DNA of 64,000 bases from Temnothorax longispinosus (taxonomy: Eukaryota > Arthropoda > Insecta > Hymenoptera > Formicidae), in NCBI RefSeq assembly GCF_030848805.1, contig NC_092365.1, positions 16,022,486 through 16,086,485 on the forward strand, read 5' to 3'. The position numbers were made by a program, and so were the translations under genes. A model generated the notes under the pieces. That model was given only the letters and a program-made list of their open reading frames with translations, ran no database searches and was not told the DNA's origin. Shown one piece after another: positions 39,600 through 51,400 of the stretch (position 1 is its first letter; the number at the start of each line of letters is the position of its first letter).

Positions 39600-41264
39600 A
39601 TAAAATTCATCACTTTAAATTTTATTTTGACATTTTTTATGATATAAAACGCTTGCGAAATATGATGTAATAAATATCGTTGCGCTTACAGTCAGCAACG
39701 AGTACACGACTCATGAAAGTAAAGACATTCAGGATTGGCTTCCGTGGACACGATAAAACCATGAGTCACGCCGTTTTTTTAAATCAGTGATGTACATATC
39801 TACGGTCTTGCAAACAATGCACAAGTAAAAAGTGTCGCGCACCGGTGGCGCTTATCGGGATACGTCTGATAAAGAGCTGCGATCTTTACGTGCAACGTAA
39901 GTGGCATAGAATTTTATCTATACTAACTCACGTGTAAAACGGTACGATGAATCATCGGTTTGTGATTGTGTTGGTTGATTGATCTATCGTATCGCGATAA
40001 TCAGGCATCACATTCGAAACGATAAATCTTTTATAAAATTTATATGGATAGTGAAGGTCTACAGCAATCGTTGTAGTCTTTAAAGGAAATGAATAGCAAT
40101 TAACAAAGATATGATCATTAGTGACGGTAATCAAAATAATAAAAGTGCAATAATTAGTAAATATATAGCCGTTTTTCTAAAAGCAACATTGACAATTACC
40201 ACATAAAGTATTTTAAATATTTAGAAAAATAGTACTTTTTGATAAAATACAACGCAAAGTTGCGGTAAGTCTGGTTCTAATAATAATGCCGTAAAATTAA
40301 CAACAATGTTCATCGGATTACGAGGTTCCAAATCATGTGCCTAGCACATGTTCTCTACTCGACAATGTTCTCGAGCGAGATCCTAGCTTAAGTGGCTTCG
40401 AACGTAACAGCATTACATCAACCCTTCCATCTCGTCAGAATATTCCGCATCGAGAATCAATGGTCTTCGGATAAGCTGATGGCTGGCGACGAGCCGATAC
40501 GCCTGGAAGAGGCATTCAATCACGCGGAAAAGCTGACCGAATAAACACGGTAGCCAGATATATGTGCCAGGTGAGTGTTTCGCGAGCGAAATGATACATG
40601 CGGAGCTTGAACGTGTACACAGGTGCATGCGTGCGTGCGTTCGCGATCGCGGGACGCGTATACGCGTGTTAACGCACCACACGTTGGTCACGGTGGAACA
40701 CGGAAGGAGAAGCCGAGTCGTCGTATCGCTAGACTGCCTGTCGCCTGTGGCTTTATCGGCTTTTTCTCCAGCAGCATGACTATCGTCGCGGCCGGCTGAC
40801 CAGGCGCCCGATAATGTGATTCATTTCTCGCGACGTGCGGTAAATCAGGTGTCGCGAAGACAGGTCGCGTCGGGGAAGTTCTTTTACTAGTGGGTACATC
40901 GACCAGGGAAATCGATTGGAAAACGAATTCCAGCTGCTCTGATATCGATATAGTCTTGTGAAGGATAGAATAAGTCTTGTAAAAAAAAAAACGTATAAAA
41001 CTGAAAAAAGAAAGTGCGCGAGTTATTAATCAAGTTGCTTTTTGCATCCTTGAAATAAAGGTTTTTGTTGCGAATTCTTTAATCGATTGAAATGCAATTT
41101 CTCCCACGATGCCATTACGATGGATTAACAGACGACTAATCGTTTAGCGAAAATAAAGCTCGCCGTATCAAGCACAATGTTTCCCAAACTGTGTCTCGCT
41201 AAAAAAAATGATAAATGAAAAAACAGTTAAAATTATAAGATGAAAAATCTTGCCAAAAATATAC
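39600..41264. other. 1.7-kb interior between inverted repeats
   Basis: There is no long open frame and no transposase motif. The interior holds an exon-like segment (about 40407-40571) bounded by GTAACAG and by a consensus donor, CCAG followed by GTGAGT. All three + frames of that segment contain a stop, so it could only be a UTR or noncoding exon. A minus-strand frame across it is hydrophobic but unrecognised. A perfect palindrome (CATGTGC-CTA-GCACATG) lies at about 40334-40350. Confidence 0.4.
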
Positions 41265-41381
41265 TGATAGACATATAGTAGATACGGAATAATCCTATCC
41301 TTCATGATGCAAATAACGAAAGCGTTTTCTGTGCGGTTATCCTTATCTATAAAGTTTAGTCATTGCATTGTAATGTAACCG
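41265..41381 (-). repeat. ~120-bp inverted repeat, right copy
   Basis: Reverse-complement partner of 39428-39551. Similarity drops sharply at both edges. Confidence 0.85.
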
Positions 41382-44300
41382 TCTTTTTCTAATCTCCTCG
41401 ACTTGAAATGGCTGAATGCAGACAAGTCGTCTAGAAGCGCTTAAAAGCGGAGTAACTGTGCAACGAGGTATACTTTGCGAAGGTAGCACTAATAGCTTAG
41501 AGAGATGTTCCGGGGATGTGCGCGCTCGTGGGCGGAAATGGTATCGTAAAGCGTCTATTATGCCATGGCTCGTCCTTTGTTCTGATAATAAAGACGGTGA
41601 TGTTATTATTATTACTACTATTATTATAATATCGCAGCATGGAAAACATACTTGTTTTCCGAGTATCGTTACTCGAGAGAGCTTAATGTGAAAGACTATC
41701 GGGAGAAAGCAGGACCATACTAGAGAAGAAGAGGAGGAGTAGAGTAAACTAAGAAATAATAAAAGTACTAATTTAAGAAGTATTATGAAGATTAGAGTCG
41801 ATAAGGAGATAATAAACTGCATGTGTGTTATCTAAAATAACTTTGATTTTAATTGATTTTAATTGATCTTAAGAGTAATTACATTAACTGAAATATATTA
41901 ATTATCAGAAAGATTACGAATACTACGAATTCTTTGTTTTACTTTTATATTTTGATTTTAAAGCTGATATACTTTGCGGTTGCAGCGTATATAACCGTCA
42001 ATTTTCTACGTTCTTACATGATAGTAGTCATACATCAGCAAGTAATCTACCGAGAGATACGATAGAAACTTAAATTATAGTGCACGAATAATAACAATAA
42101 ATTAAGACGGCCTCATCATTCGTCCGTCGTTTGCCAAAAAGGTTGCCAAGAATTTTACGGACGATGGAAAAATTGTTGGATTTAAACAGCTGCGCCAGAC
42201 TTTGCTAGCGGACCGTGAAAAGACTCGAGATGGCCCGCAGGAAGATTTAAGAAAAATATTGCCCGCGGCGCGTGTTTATGTTTTCCCTGCGTCGGAAAAA
42301 CTCCGAGAAACGTGATAAATATTAATAAACGCAATACATATTAACAAAAATAATTTAACCTGCAGTCTCATCCTTTTTAGCAAACCTAATTTAATTCTTT
42401 AAAAATTCGCTTTGCTAAAAAAAATTGCAATATGCAGTTTATTTTTTCCCCTGTTGCTTGCTCTACATCTTCGTTTTCTTATTATCCTTCTTTTATATTT
42501 CGTTTTTTTTTTATTCTATCTTCTTCGCCAGATTCCTGCGATTCCTATCTCCTCCTCCAATTGCCGATCCATCAGCCAACGAATCTCGCGCGGCAAAACC
42601 CGTTTCTAACTTGTTTACGTCGTATTCCATCGCGCAACTCTACCGTAAGATACTGCAGCGATCGTGTTTGGTAGGCGAAGAAACGTCCCTTTTTTTGCGC
42701 TCTGCTGCGAGAGTTCGCCCGCGAGCGGCTTCCGTGTGATTCACGACGATTGGAATATACTCTATCTCGAATTTTTCCGGAGCGATTCTCTCGCACCGTG
42801 AAGAAGTCGCGTGTCTCGTTTGTTGTTCATCTCGCGCGATCCACGCCTCGCGCGATTTGCATCGGCGCGTCGTTAGCATACCAGGGCGAGTCACCACCGT
42901 GCGCTCGGCGCACGATGGAGCAACTTGCCAGTGCCCCGCGGTAGCGTGAGTTATGACGGAAAGGGTTGAATTATGTACGAAATTATTCGAGCGACGAATT
43001 TATGCGCTGCCCGCGACTGCCTTGGAATATAGTGAAGTGATATTAATTGCTGTGACAAAAAGCCAACGAGTTAGGAGGCAGGGTTGCCTCGTTTGCCCTT
43101 TCGACGGAACTAATTGCCCGCGAAGATCGTATGTCGCGGACACGCGAGGATGTTTGAAAAAAATTCGAAGCGGGACAAGAGTTCAAAAAGCAGTGAGAGA
43201 GATACAGGAAATTATTCATCGAGTCCAGATATATTATTTATTATTTATCGAAATTTCTCCGCTTTCCACTATAGACAAAGTTACACTACATTTTAATTCA
43301 CCGTTATGTACGTTACGATAGTACGTAATTAAAGTACTCGAAGATAAATAACAGCTATATATAATGCTTGCTACAATAAAGGGCAATAAATATTATCAAG
43401 TATCCCACGCCGCGGTACAAACAAATGTAATTATTACCGGTAGCATTAATAGATCGCTGGCGCGATAGCGTGCCTATATCGCCAATATAAGATTTAATAA
43501 AATAAACGAAAGAGAAAAGAAAATTTCGAATAAGAGCAACTATGGATCTTAATGAATTTCTAGGAAGCTAATAATTTCTCTTTTTAGATCGTATCGCGCC
43601 CCGGGGCTTTTTTATTACGTTTCAAGTTCGTAAATGTGTAACCGGGAATTAATTAGCCACCTCCAGAGCGAGAGCAAACAAAAATCGCTCGCTTTCGTAA
43701 TAAGGCGCGGTAAGCGCAATGTAATTTATTGTTTTCTTATTCGTACGCTGAAATCGACGCATTCGTCATTCTACCGTGAGTGTATATAACATGCGTGCAC
43801 CGTTATCATCTCTCAATCAATCTTGATTTAAACATTATTAAAATGATGTTAAAATAAGAAGTCTGTTCATCAGAAGCATATCCATTAATCATTATAAATA
43901 TAAATGACAAGTTCAATGAGTGTACCACGTTTTTTAATTTATAATAATATTAAATTCGATAAAACTGATATATATTGTAAAATATCAACTGTATGTATTC
44001 CAATAAACTAAATCACACGAAAGATTAAAATTCTAAAAAAAGGTTCTCACGCTTTGATTGCACTCGGGAATGATTACAGATTACCTTGTTATATTGACAC
44101 CCCTATTTAATCCGATTCCTTGATTGTACGCGGTACTGATTAAGCATCATTTCCGAGGATAAGATCTATCCTTTGCGCTATGAACGTAATAATTAAAATG
44201 CTGTGATTATCAGTCCGCACTCTCTCCGATCGACATCGCGATTGTTTACGTTTCGAATGGTTGCGCACTTACCCGAGCCCGTGTCGCGCGGTTTCTAGTG

Positions 44301-45066
44301 CTGGCAGCCGATGATTGTGGTTCTGCTATCGAGTAATTACCGCTCGCTTTACAACGACTTGTGAAATAGTCGCGGCTAGGTCTAAATCGCTCGAGACCGA
44401 TAATTAACGCCGTTCGATAATTAAGCGAATTCGTCGGGGCTGGACTGCCACGGAGGCGGCCGAGAGAGATGAAACGGAACGGTCGCGTGCTACGAGAGCC
44501 AGTAGAGGGATAATCAGCTTATTTGCAGCGCCAAAGAGACTCGCGCGTGTTTGTCATTCGAGCCACGCGCTCTGCCTGCCTGCCGCAGTGTCTCCCAGAC
44601 CAAATTTCATCGTGAGAATTCCGCGATGGACCGCGACACGAATTTATTTCTAACTTTCGTCTTCGTATCTCAGATATCATGATCACAATTTAATTAATTG
44701 TTGCAAAAAATCAAAGAATATAAAACTCTAAGATAATATAAATCTTGCATTATTTGCAAAGTAGCAGATGCATGTCGTTTCTATTTGCAGTGGAGACTAT
44801 TCTAAAATATCTTTTTTTTTTTGGCAATATTATACATATAGATAATATGAATATTTTAAAAATGTATAGAGTATATTTTTGGCAAGATTTTAACTGTTTA
44901 ATTTTAACTGTTTCTCATAATTTTAACTGTTTACCATTTTCTTTAGCGAGATACAGTTTAGGAAACACTGTGCCTAATACGTTTTGCCGTTGTATTGGCA
45001 TCGCAGAAAAAATTGCATTTTAATCGATTAATCGATCGTAATTAAATTTTCAAATGCCAACATACA
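41382..45066. other. Intergenic region, no gene recognised
   Basis: AT-rich stretches alternate with CpG-rich islands at about 42.55-43.2 and 44.2-44.65 kb. The latter contains TAATTA and TGTTTAC words of the kind bound by homeodomain and forkhead factors, which is weak evidence for a regulatory element. The 122-codon frame at 42953-43321 has no motif. Confidence 0.4.
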
Positions 45067-45489
45067 TAAAAATAAATAATTATTCTACAGCCAAGGAAAG
45101 CACTTACTTATTTTATTTTTTTTCTTTTAAGTAAGTTTTCTTACAACAAAGAATAATTTCTTACTAATAGTTTTCAAATATTTTTACACAAGTCTTTGAA
45201 AAGCCAGAATATTGTTTTGAGTAAATGTAATACTTACGATGATTTTATGGTGGATTTGCGGATTAAGTATTTGATAAGGTTGTATATCCACAAAACTACC
45301 ATAAAGTCATTGTAATAAGTCATTGTAAGTATTACATTTACTCAAAACAATATTCTGACTTTTCAAAGACTTGTGTCAATATATTTGAAAACTATTAGTA
45401 AGAAATTTTTCTTTGTTGTAAGAAAACTTACTTAAAAAAAGTAAAATAAAATAAGCAAGTGTTTTCCTTGGCTGTAGAATGATTATTTT
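45067..45489. mobile_element. 423-bp fold-back (MITE-like) element
   Basis: The left arm (45067 to about 45253) and the right arm (about 45299 to 45489) are reverse complements over roughly 180 bp with scattered substitutions and a short duplication of GTCATTGTAATAA in the right arm. The outer ends read towards TTCTACAGCCAAGGAAA. The centre is about 45 bp. There is no coding potential; it is a non-autonomous inverted-repeat transposon or fold-back element. Confidence 0.85.
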
Positions 45490-46927
45490 TTTCTGTAAAT
45501 AATCGCCAGAAAGTTTTAATCTTTCATTTCTTTTCTAATGTTCCTTATCTTATACACAGATGTAATTTTTACAAAATCCATTAACTCGATATTAAAAGAA
45601 ATTGTACACTCACCAATACGATGCGCAACGGCGGAGTTGTGTGTGCGTAAATCTGTGAAATATAAATACTCAAATTAAAGCAATGACAAAAATAATTATT
45701 TTTCGTAAAACATTAATTATTGCGTGCACTAAATTTTTGTTTCGTCTCTTTAAGTATAATGAAAGAGTTACATAATTTAAAAAAAAAGAAACCTTAGGTA
45801 TAAAATTTTAGTTTACTAAATAAACATTTACTTTTTATATAATCGAAATAATCATGGTACAAATTTTAAATAAAAATATATTTTGTATAATACATCCATA
45901 TAAAAATATCAAATATTATACAGGATATTTCCTAAGTAAGTACAAAAAATTAAAAGGGATATTCCGTGACTTATTTAAATAACTGTAAGTAATTTATTGC
46001 AAAAAATATTACCTTAGCCATCAAGGTTCGAACGTGAAAGTCATGAAACCTCTCTCATTCCGTGAAGGACCATCCTGTCGTACCATCCTGTAAGTATAAA
46101 TATTTTATAATATATTTTAAACGTATTGCATTTAAAAAAAAAGATATAAAATATTTTACATGCATTATATATCATACAAAATATAGATACTAATATTCTA
46201 TTGCGGAGGTCAATAAGGGATTAATCCTAAGTTAACTCCAGTAACAAATAAATAATCAATTATTCACCTCACGGTTGCTCCGCCGTCGCCCGACGCCTCC
46301 CAGGCCTTCTCCTCCCCTCAGAACTCTGTCCCGCCGACTGCTCCTTCATGGAGCACTCACACAATATTCACTCGCGAAGGTATATTTAACTGCGATTGTG
46401 CGTATATACTAATCATCACAATGCAACGATCGCGCGGCACTCCCGATATTAATCGTACGCGACACGGGTTTTATTATACCGCGGCGAGAAAACGATGCGA
46501 CGCCGAAATTACGTTGCACGAAGAGCCACGATCCGCTCGGCGATGACGACGCGACCCGCGCGACCGTGCTTAGGGCGTAGATGACGAAATCGAAAAGTCG
46601 CACTGTCAACCAACTTCATTGCGCCGCCCGTCGCGTCTACATTCTAACCTGTTGCTCCCAGCAGCGGCATTTTCATGCATTTTCCCCGATTCTGTGTAAC
46701 GAGCGTTACACGCCCGCGTTTTAACGATTATTATCCCGCGACAACATAGATGTCATAGATAAATATAGATACGGGAACAAAGATTGATGATAAGTACTCG
46801 CGGAACACGGTAATTGAGAACGCGATCGTCGCTTCGCTGTGAATGCTCGCGCGATAGACGTTACTCCAATAAATTTGACGCGACGCGCGACGCGCTCTAG
46901 CGAATGATAAATCAAGGAAAATGAATA
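45490..46927. other. Intergenic region, no gene recognised
   Basis: Mostly AT-rich to about 46.26 kb, with an accidental-looking ACCATCCTGT doublet near 46070-46092. A GC-rich stretch follows from 46.26 to 46.9 kb with short overlapping frames. No splice-supported exon is seen. Confidence 0.4.
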
Positions 46928-47034
46928 TCTCGGTGAAACGATCGTTGTTATAATTCCTACCTAATCATATGCGCTGGTTTCGTTCAGATCTTTCTACGTG
47001 CCCGAGCTATTCGAATCAACGAAACGTCCCGACG
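46928..47034 (+). repeat. Diverged direct repeat, copy 1
   Basis: It begins TCTCGGTGAAACGATCGTTG, runs through a TTCTACGTGCCCGAGCTATT block and ends near GAAACGTCCCGAC. The same order of blocks recurs at 47155-47264, giving a tandem-like duplication of about 110 bp at 227-bp spacing. Confidence 0.75.
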
Positions 47035-47154
47035 CCGACGGGAGAAGTCAACGGACTGACCACAATTCCGTCGGAAGATGGTCACAAGTCTGTCGCGATG
47101 CGCGCTCCAACGAATCGCAATTAATCGAGAAAAATAAAGCCCGCGAGCAAAGTG

Positions 47155-47264
47155 TCTCGGTGAAATAATCGTTGTTATAATTCTTCTACCTTATGATTAT
47201 AATACTGCTTTCGTTAAAATCTCCCTACGTACCGAAGTTATTCGAACCAACAAAACGTTTCGAC
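47155..47264 (+). repeat. Diverged direct repeat, copy 2
   Basis: Partner of 46928-47034. It starts TCTCGGTGAAATAATCGTTG, contains CCCTACGTACCGAAGTTATT and ends near AAAACGTTTCGAC. Confidence 0.75.
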
Positions 47265-47408
47265 AAAATCAGATCATAGGCCGGTATATATTCAATAGTC
47301 GGTTCTTATATTTGAATCGGCTTTAAGTACTCGTTAACCAATCACAGAGCATCCACGTTATTAACCAATCGCGTATAAGCATCTTAAGATATTACGTAAG
47401 ACGATCTT

Positions 47409-47506
47409 CCCAGGTAGCAGAGTGACGTGAAATGACATATTAATAACGTCTTAATTACGTCTCTAACGTCATTAAGACGTCTTTAGACGTCATCCTGCTA
47501 CCCGAG
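47409..47506. mobile_element. ~98-bp MITE-like element
   Basis: The ends form an imperfect inverted repeat of about 20 bp: CCAGGTAGCAGAGTGACGT on the left, and GACGTCATCCTGCTACCCG on the right. The interior is built of GACGT and ACGTC words (AACGTCTTAATTACGTC and so on) that can pair with each other. It is too small to encode anything. Confidence 0.55.
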
Positions 47507-47599
47507 TTGAAATAAAATCCGGCTATGAAAACCGGCCAATAGTTCCGTGTCGGAACTTATTGTTAGTTGAGCGTGCCAACTTCGGACCGTGCTCCAGCT

Positions 47600-48450
47600 T
47601 CACACAGTTCGATCGTGCGACCCGTCGGCATCTCGCTCCGTGCAACCCGTTATGGCGTCTCGAGTTTTGAGGAGTAATAACGTGACAACCGCGCGCCGCT
47701 GCCTAACCGTCCGATTGTCCTCGTGAGAACGACAACAAGGTCACCGCGCTTGAAAACGTGTGACGTCGCGATGACGTATCTCCAGACTCCGAGCGCCGTG
47801 CGTCGCGTGCCAGTCGACCCACCGCCGCCCGCTCCGCAAGGTGCGAATATACGCGCCGGCCCGGCCGCCGAATATTCCGTCCGCGTCACGCGTTCCGAGC
47901 TGATTTGTTAAGACGACGCGATACATGGCTTTCCAGTGAACTATGTGTTAAACTGGAATGTGAACTCGACTCGAGAAAAAAGCGGGACGAACGAGAGGGA
48001 GAATGCGGCCAAAAAACCTGTTTTTTTTTTCTGTTACTGTACTTCACGACACATTGAATACTATTGATCAATCTGCTAAACAGACAAAATGGCCGCAAAG
48101 CAAAGTCTTTTTCTTCTCGTGGTCCAGACGCTGTGGGAATTCACATTCTAGTATGTTTTAGTATATATATAGTTCACTGTGGCTTTACGTCTCGCGAGTC
48201 GCTCGATATAGCGAACGTTATTTTTCGTACTCCGAGCACGGAGGTGTGCAAATTACGTTCAAGACGACGGAAAGTTCAAAGCGCGATGTGAGACATATGC
48301 TTTTCGAGAGTCGTTAAAAAAATTATTATCGTACTGCCGCGCCGTTGCCGTGTGTGCGTGAGTGTCTTGTGCGAGCCTATTGTCAGGATGGCATCGTTTT
48401 CAACAGCGAGGATCGAGAGGAGCAACGAGGAGCAACGAGGAACAACATAT
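47600..48450 (+). other. Candidate promoter and isolated first exon
   Basis: A GC-rich block from 47.55 to 48.45 kb ends in a short open frame. ATG at 48388 opens 21 codons (starting MASFSTARIERSNEEQRG) that run phase 0 into a consensus donor, ACATAT followed by GTGAGT at 48451. An initiator-like ACAGTTCG lies near 47605. A GGAGCAACGA duplication sits inside the exon. No downstream exon on the + strand could be joined, so this may be a start exon of a gene continuing beyond the recognised exons, or chance. Confidence 0.25.
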
Positions 48451-51400
48451 GTGAGTACAAGAAAGTTTCATATGCGATTGATAAAAAAAAAATAGATATA
48501 AAAATTAATCGGTGATTATATGTAGTGGTTGGATAATGTATAACATATGTTAATTAAATTACCGTTTAAACGTTCACCGACGCGGAGAAACGGTAATAGC
48601 TGCAAACAATTGAGTTTTTCAGTTAAATTTTTGCAGTCTGCAATTTAAATTTTAATATCAAAGTTTCGATAAGGGATAATAGAAATAATTACGTTTTCAT
48701 AACACATTTACGATCTGAATTTATTTTGAGAGATACGGAAAAAGGAGGATAAAGAGAAAGCTTCTTTATGATCTTTCATACGCACAGATTTGAATTAATT
48801 AATACATACATGAAAATATACGTTGAAAACGAGAATAATTAATATTATCGCGCAAATCAGAAATAGAAGGGGGAAAAATAGTCCACTGTGTAAAATATTT
48901 GTTCTTTTATTACGTTCAACGATAAAAACGATTAATGCAATATAGATTTTTTTTATACTCCAGTATATTCTGATAAAACGCACGGTTGAAACAGTATGTT
49001 TATTATTTATCGCATTCTTACGGAACGAATTAATTCATTCGTTTAAATCAAATCGAGGTTCATGCATGCCTAAGATAAATAAATTACCGATAACGAAAAT
49101 GCATTGCTTCTAAGTGACTTAACCGGTTTCTCTAGCTCTCGCATGCTAAGCTGTGCGTGATGTTTGATGTTGTGTTTTATGACAATATATAATGATGCAA
49201 CATCTAATAGCAAAATATCTGCAAGATATATAATTAATATATATTATCTGATTATATTAATGAGATAAAGAAATAATTATTATTATGTTTCAATTAAAGG
49301 ACTTTACACGGTATTTTACTTTACTTATTTTACTTATTAAATAGAGAGAGACACATACGCATGTTAATTATCTTTTAAATTATATTCCCGTATATTCTCC
49401 CGATTATTATAATTTTCCATCATTTTATCCATAAAAATACGTACCGATAAATCGCAATAATTCGATCCTTTAGTGTATCAGCGTTATCGCGTGACGTTAT
49501 CTCAAGCGACGCTGGATGAAAGTCGTTCAGTGGATCGGAACGATCGTCGACCGCGTAGGAAAGAAACCATAAATCAGCCGTTATTACAATCGTACGTTAT
49601 TTGGAGCGCGAAGACACGATTGATTTTCTTACAATTTTCGCTGCAATTTTTAGATAATGAGTTTCTTATCTCTAGCGATAATTGTCCCGCCTAAGCGCAA
49701 TGCGTGAATAACTTCGAGCTGCATTTCGGCATTTGCATTTTATGAACATCGTAAGTCGGCACAATCGAATTTCCATTCTCGTTGCGTAGCGTTTTCAGAA
49801 GCCTCGTAAACGGTAAATTAATGGAATTTAAGTGGCACAATATTCAACCGGGGCATTCATTCCGTTAATTATGACCCGCGGAAGTGAAAACGGCGATGTA
49901 ATCGTGTGACGTGAAATGTACACGAAGAATAACCGTGTAGGGGTGAAAGGCTAACAATCGTTAATTCGGTTTGAAAAGAATGAGTGGAACGATCGGTGGT
50001 GAGAAATCTATAATTGCAGGGTGCTATAAACTGCAGGTTCCGTTTGGCGTGTGCTTTTTTATTAGAGGGGAATGAACGTAATGCGGCAATAAGAATTAAA
50101 AAAATAATATTATAATATAACTTATGAAAAAGTATTCTTTCCAAAACTGATTGTGAGAAATCTAAATTATTTAGATATATATGCTTAAAAATTTACGTTT
50201 GCATGAGAAAATGTAATTGTAGTTATTTAAATTGTAGTTGTATATCTTCTGAAACACAAAAGCTATGTATTCAAGAATTTTAAAACAAACTTCAATCGCG
50301 GGCAAAAAATTGTGATTTTTCGGGGGCGACGAGTCTCGTTCGATGCACACCCCGATTTTCCTCCCGCGATCGACAAGCAGTAGGCGGGGGTCCGTATAAT
50401 TATAGCACTTTTTAAATGGCAGCCCGGCCCCGCACGCGTCTCTCCATTATGATGCATGGGAGTCGAATTTCGACCCCATCGGCCAGCCGCAGCAACCCCA
50501 ACGTATTGTCGGCTTAATAATACGCCGCCGTGTACAAAGTGCGGGCCTCCTTGCGCGTATACGTCACTGACACCATATAATCACATCTCGGGCGAGCGAG
50601 CGGTACCTCCCGGTCATGATTCATGCGCATTACGAATATCAAATACTCGGAAAGCGAGCAAATACCGCGGCCGCGCGCCATACACCACGGAGAGACATTA
50701 GGGGTGCCGTTTCGCGACTCGCGCACACACAAGCCGACACAATAATCATACGTCGTCGTCGTCGTTCCCGCCGTTTCGCTACCGCTTTTCTGTTCTGTTT
50801 GCAGAAATTATATCATTGACATAACGACAGCCCCGCATTTTTTTTTTCGCCGATACGTATGATGTAATTTCATTTGACTCTGCAAAGTAATAATTTTCGT
50901 CGTGACAGTGCCGTCATTATACATAAACTTTGGCGGATACAACGCATTTCATGCAGTAGTATTATATTGTAGATAATATTTCGATCGCGCATTATGAGAA
51001 AGTAACGCGCTTTTTGCTCAACTATAACGGATATTATAACGGTTATTCTGCGATATAACTGCATCTCGAACTGCATGCATTTCATCTAAAATCTTTTTTT
51101 TTTTTACACAGGTAATCTAATGGTGACAATTTTCAAATCAAATTCGAAGTCTAAAACAAATAATTTATAGAAACCATTTTTATTGCTTGCACAAAATAAC
51201 GCGTGCACCTGCAATTCCAATGAACCGCGCTGTTATCTACGTAGATATTCTGCTACGAGCAAATGCCATGAAATAATTTCTGCCACTGTCGGTACCGTTT
51301 CTCAAACAAAATTATGGACCGTCTTCAAGACGAGCGTGTTACTGGCGCGCGTATACGTCTTTATCCCGTAACTTATTCTTCTCGGCGTAAACAACAGACT

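Noticed and set aside
40413..40691. Hydrophobic minus-strand frame (FGQLFRVIECLFQAYR and so on)
   Set aside because: It superficially resembles a receptor C-terminus, but there is no adjoining exon, and a consensus donor on the opposite strand overlaps it.
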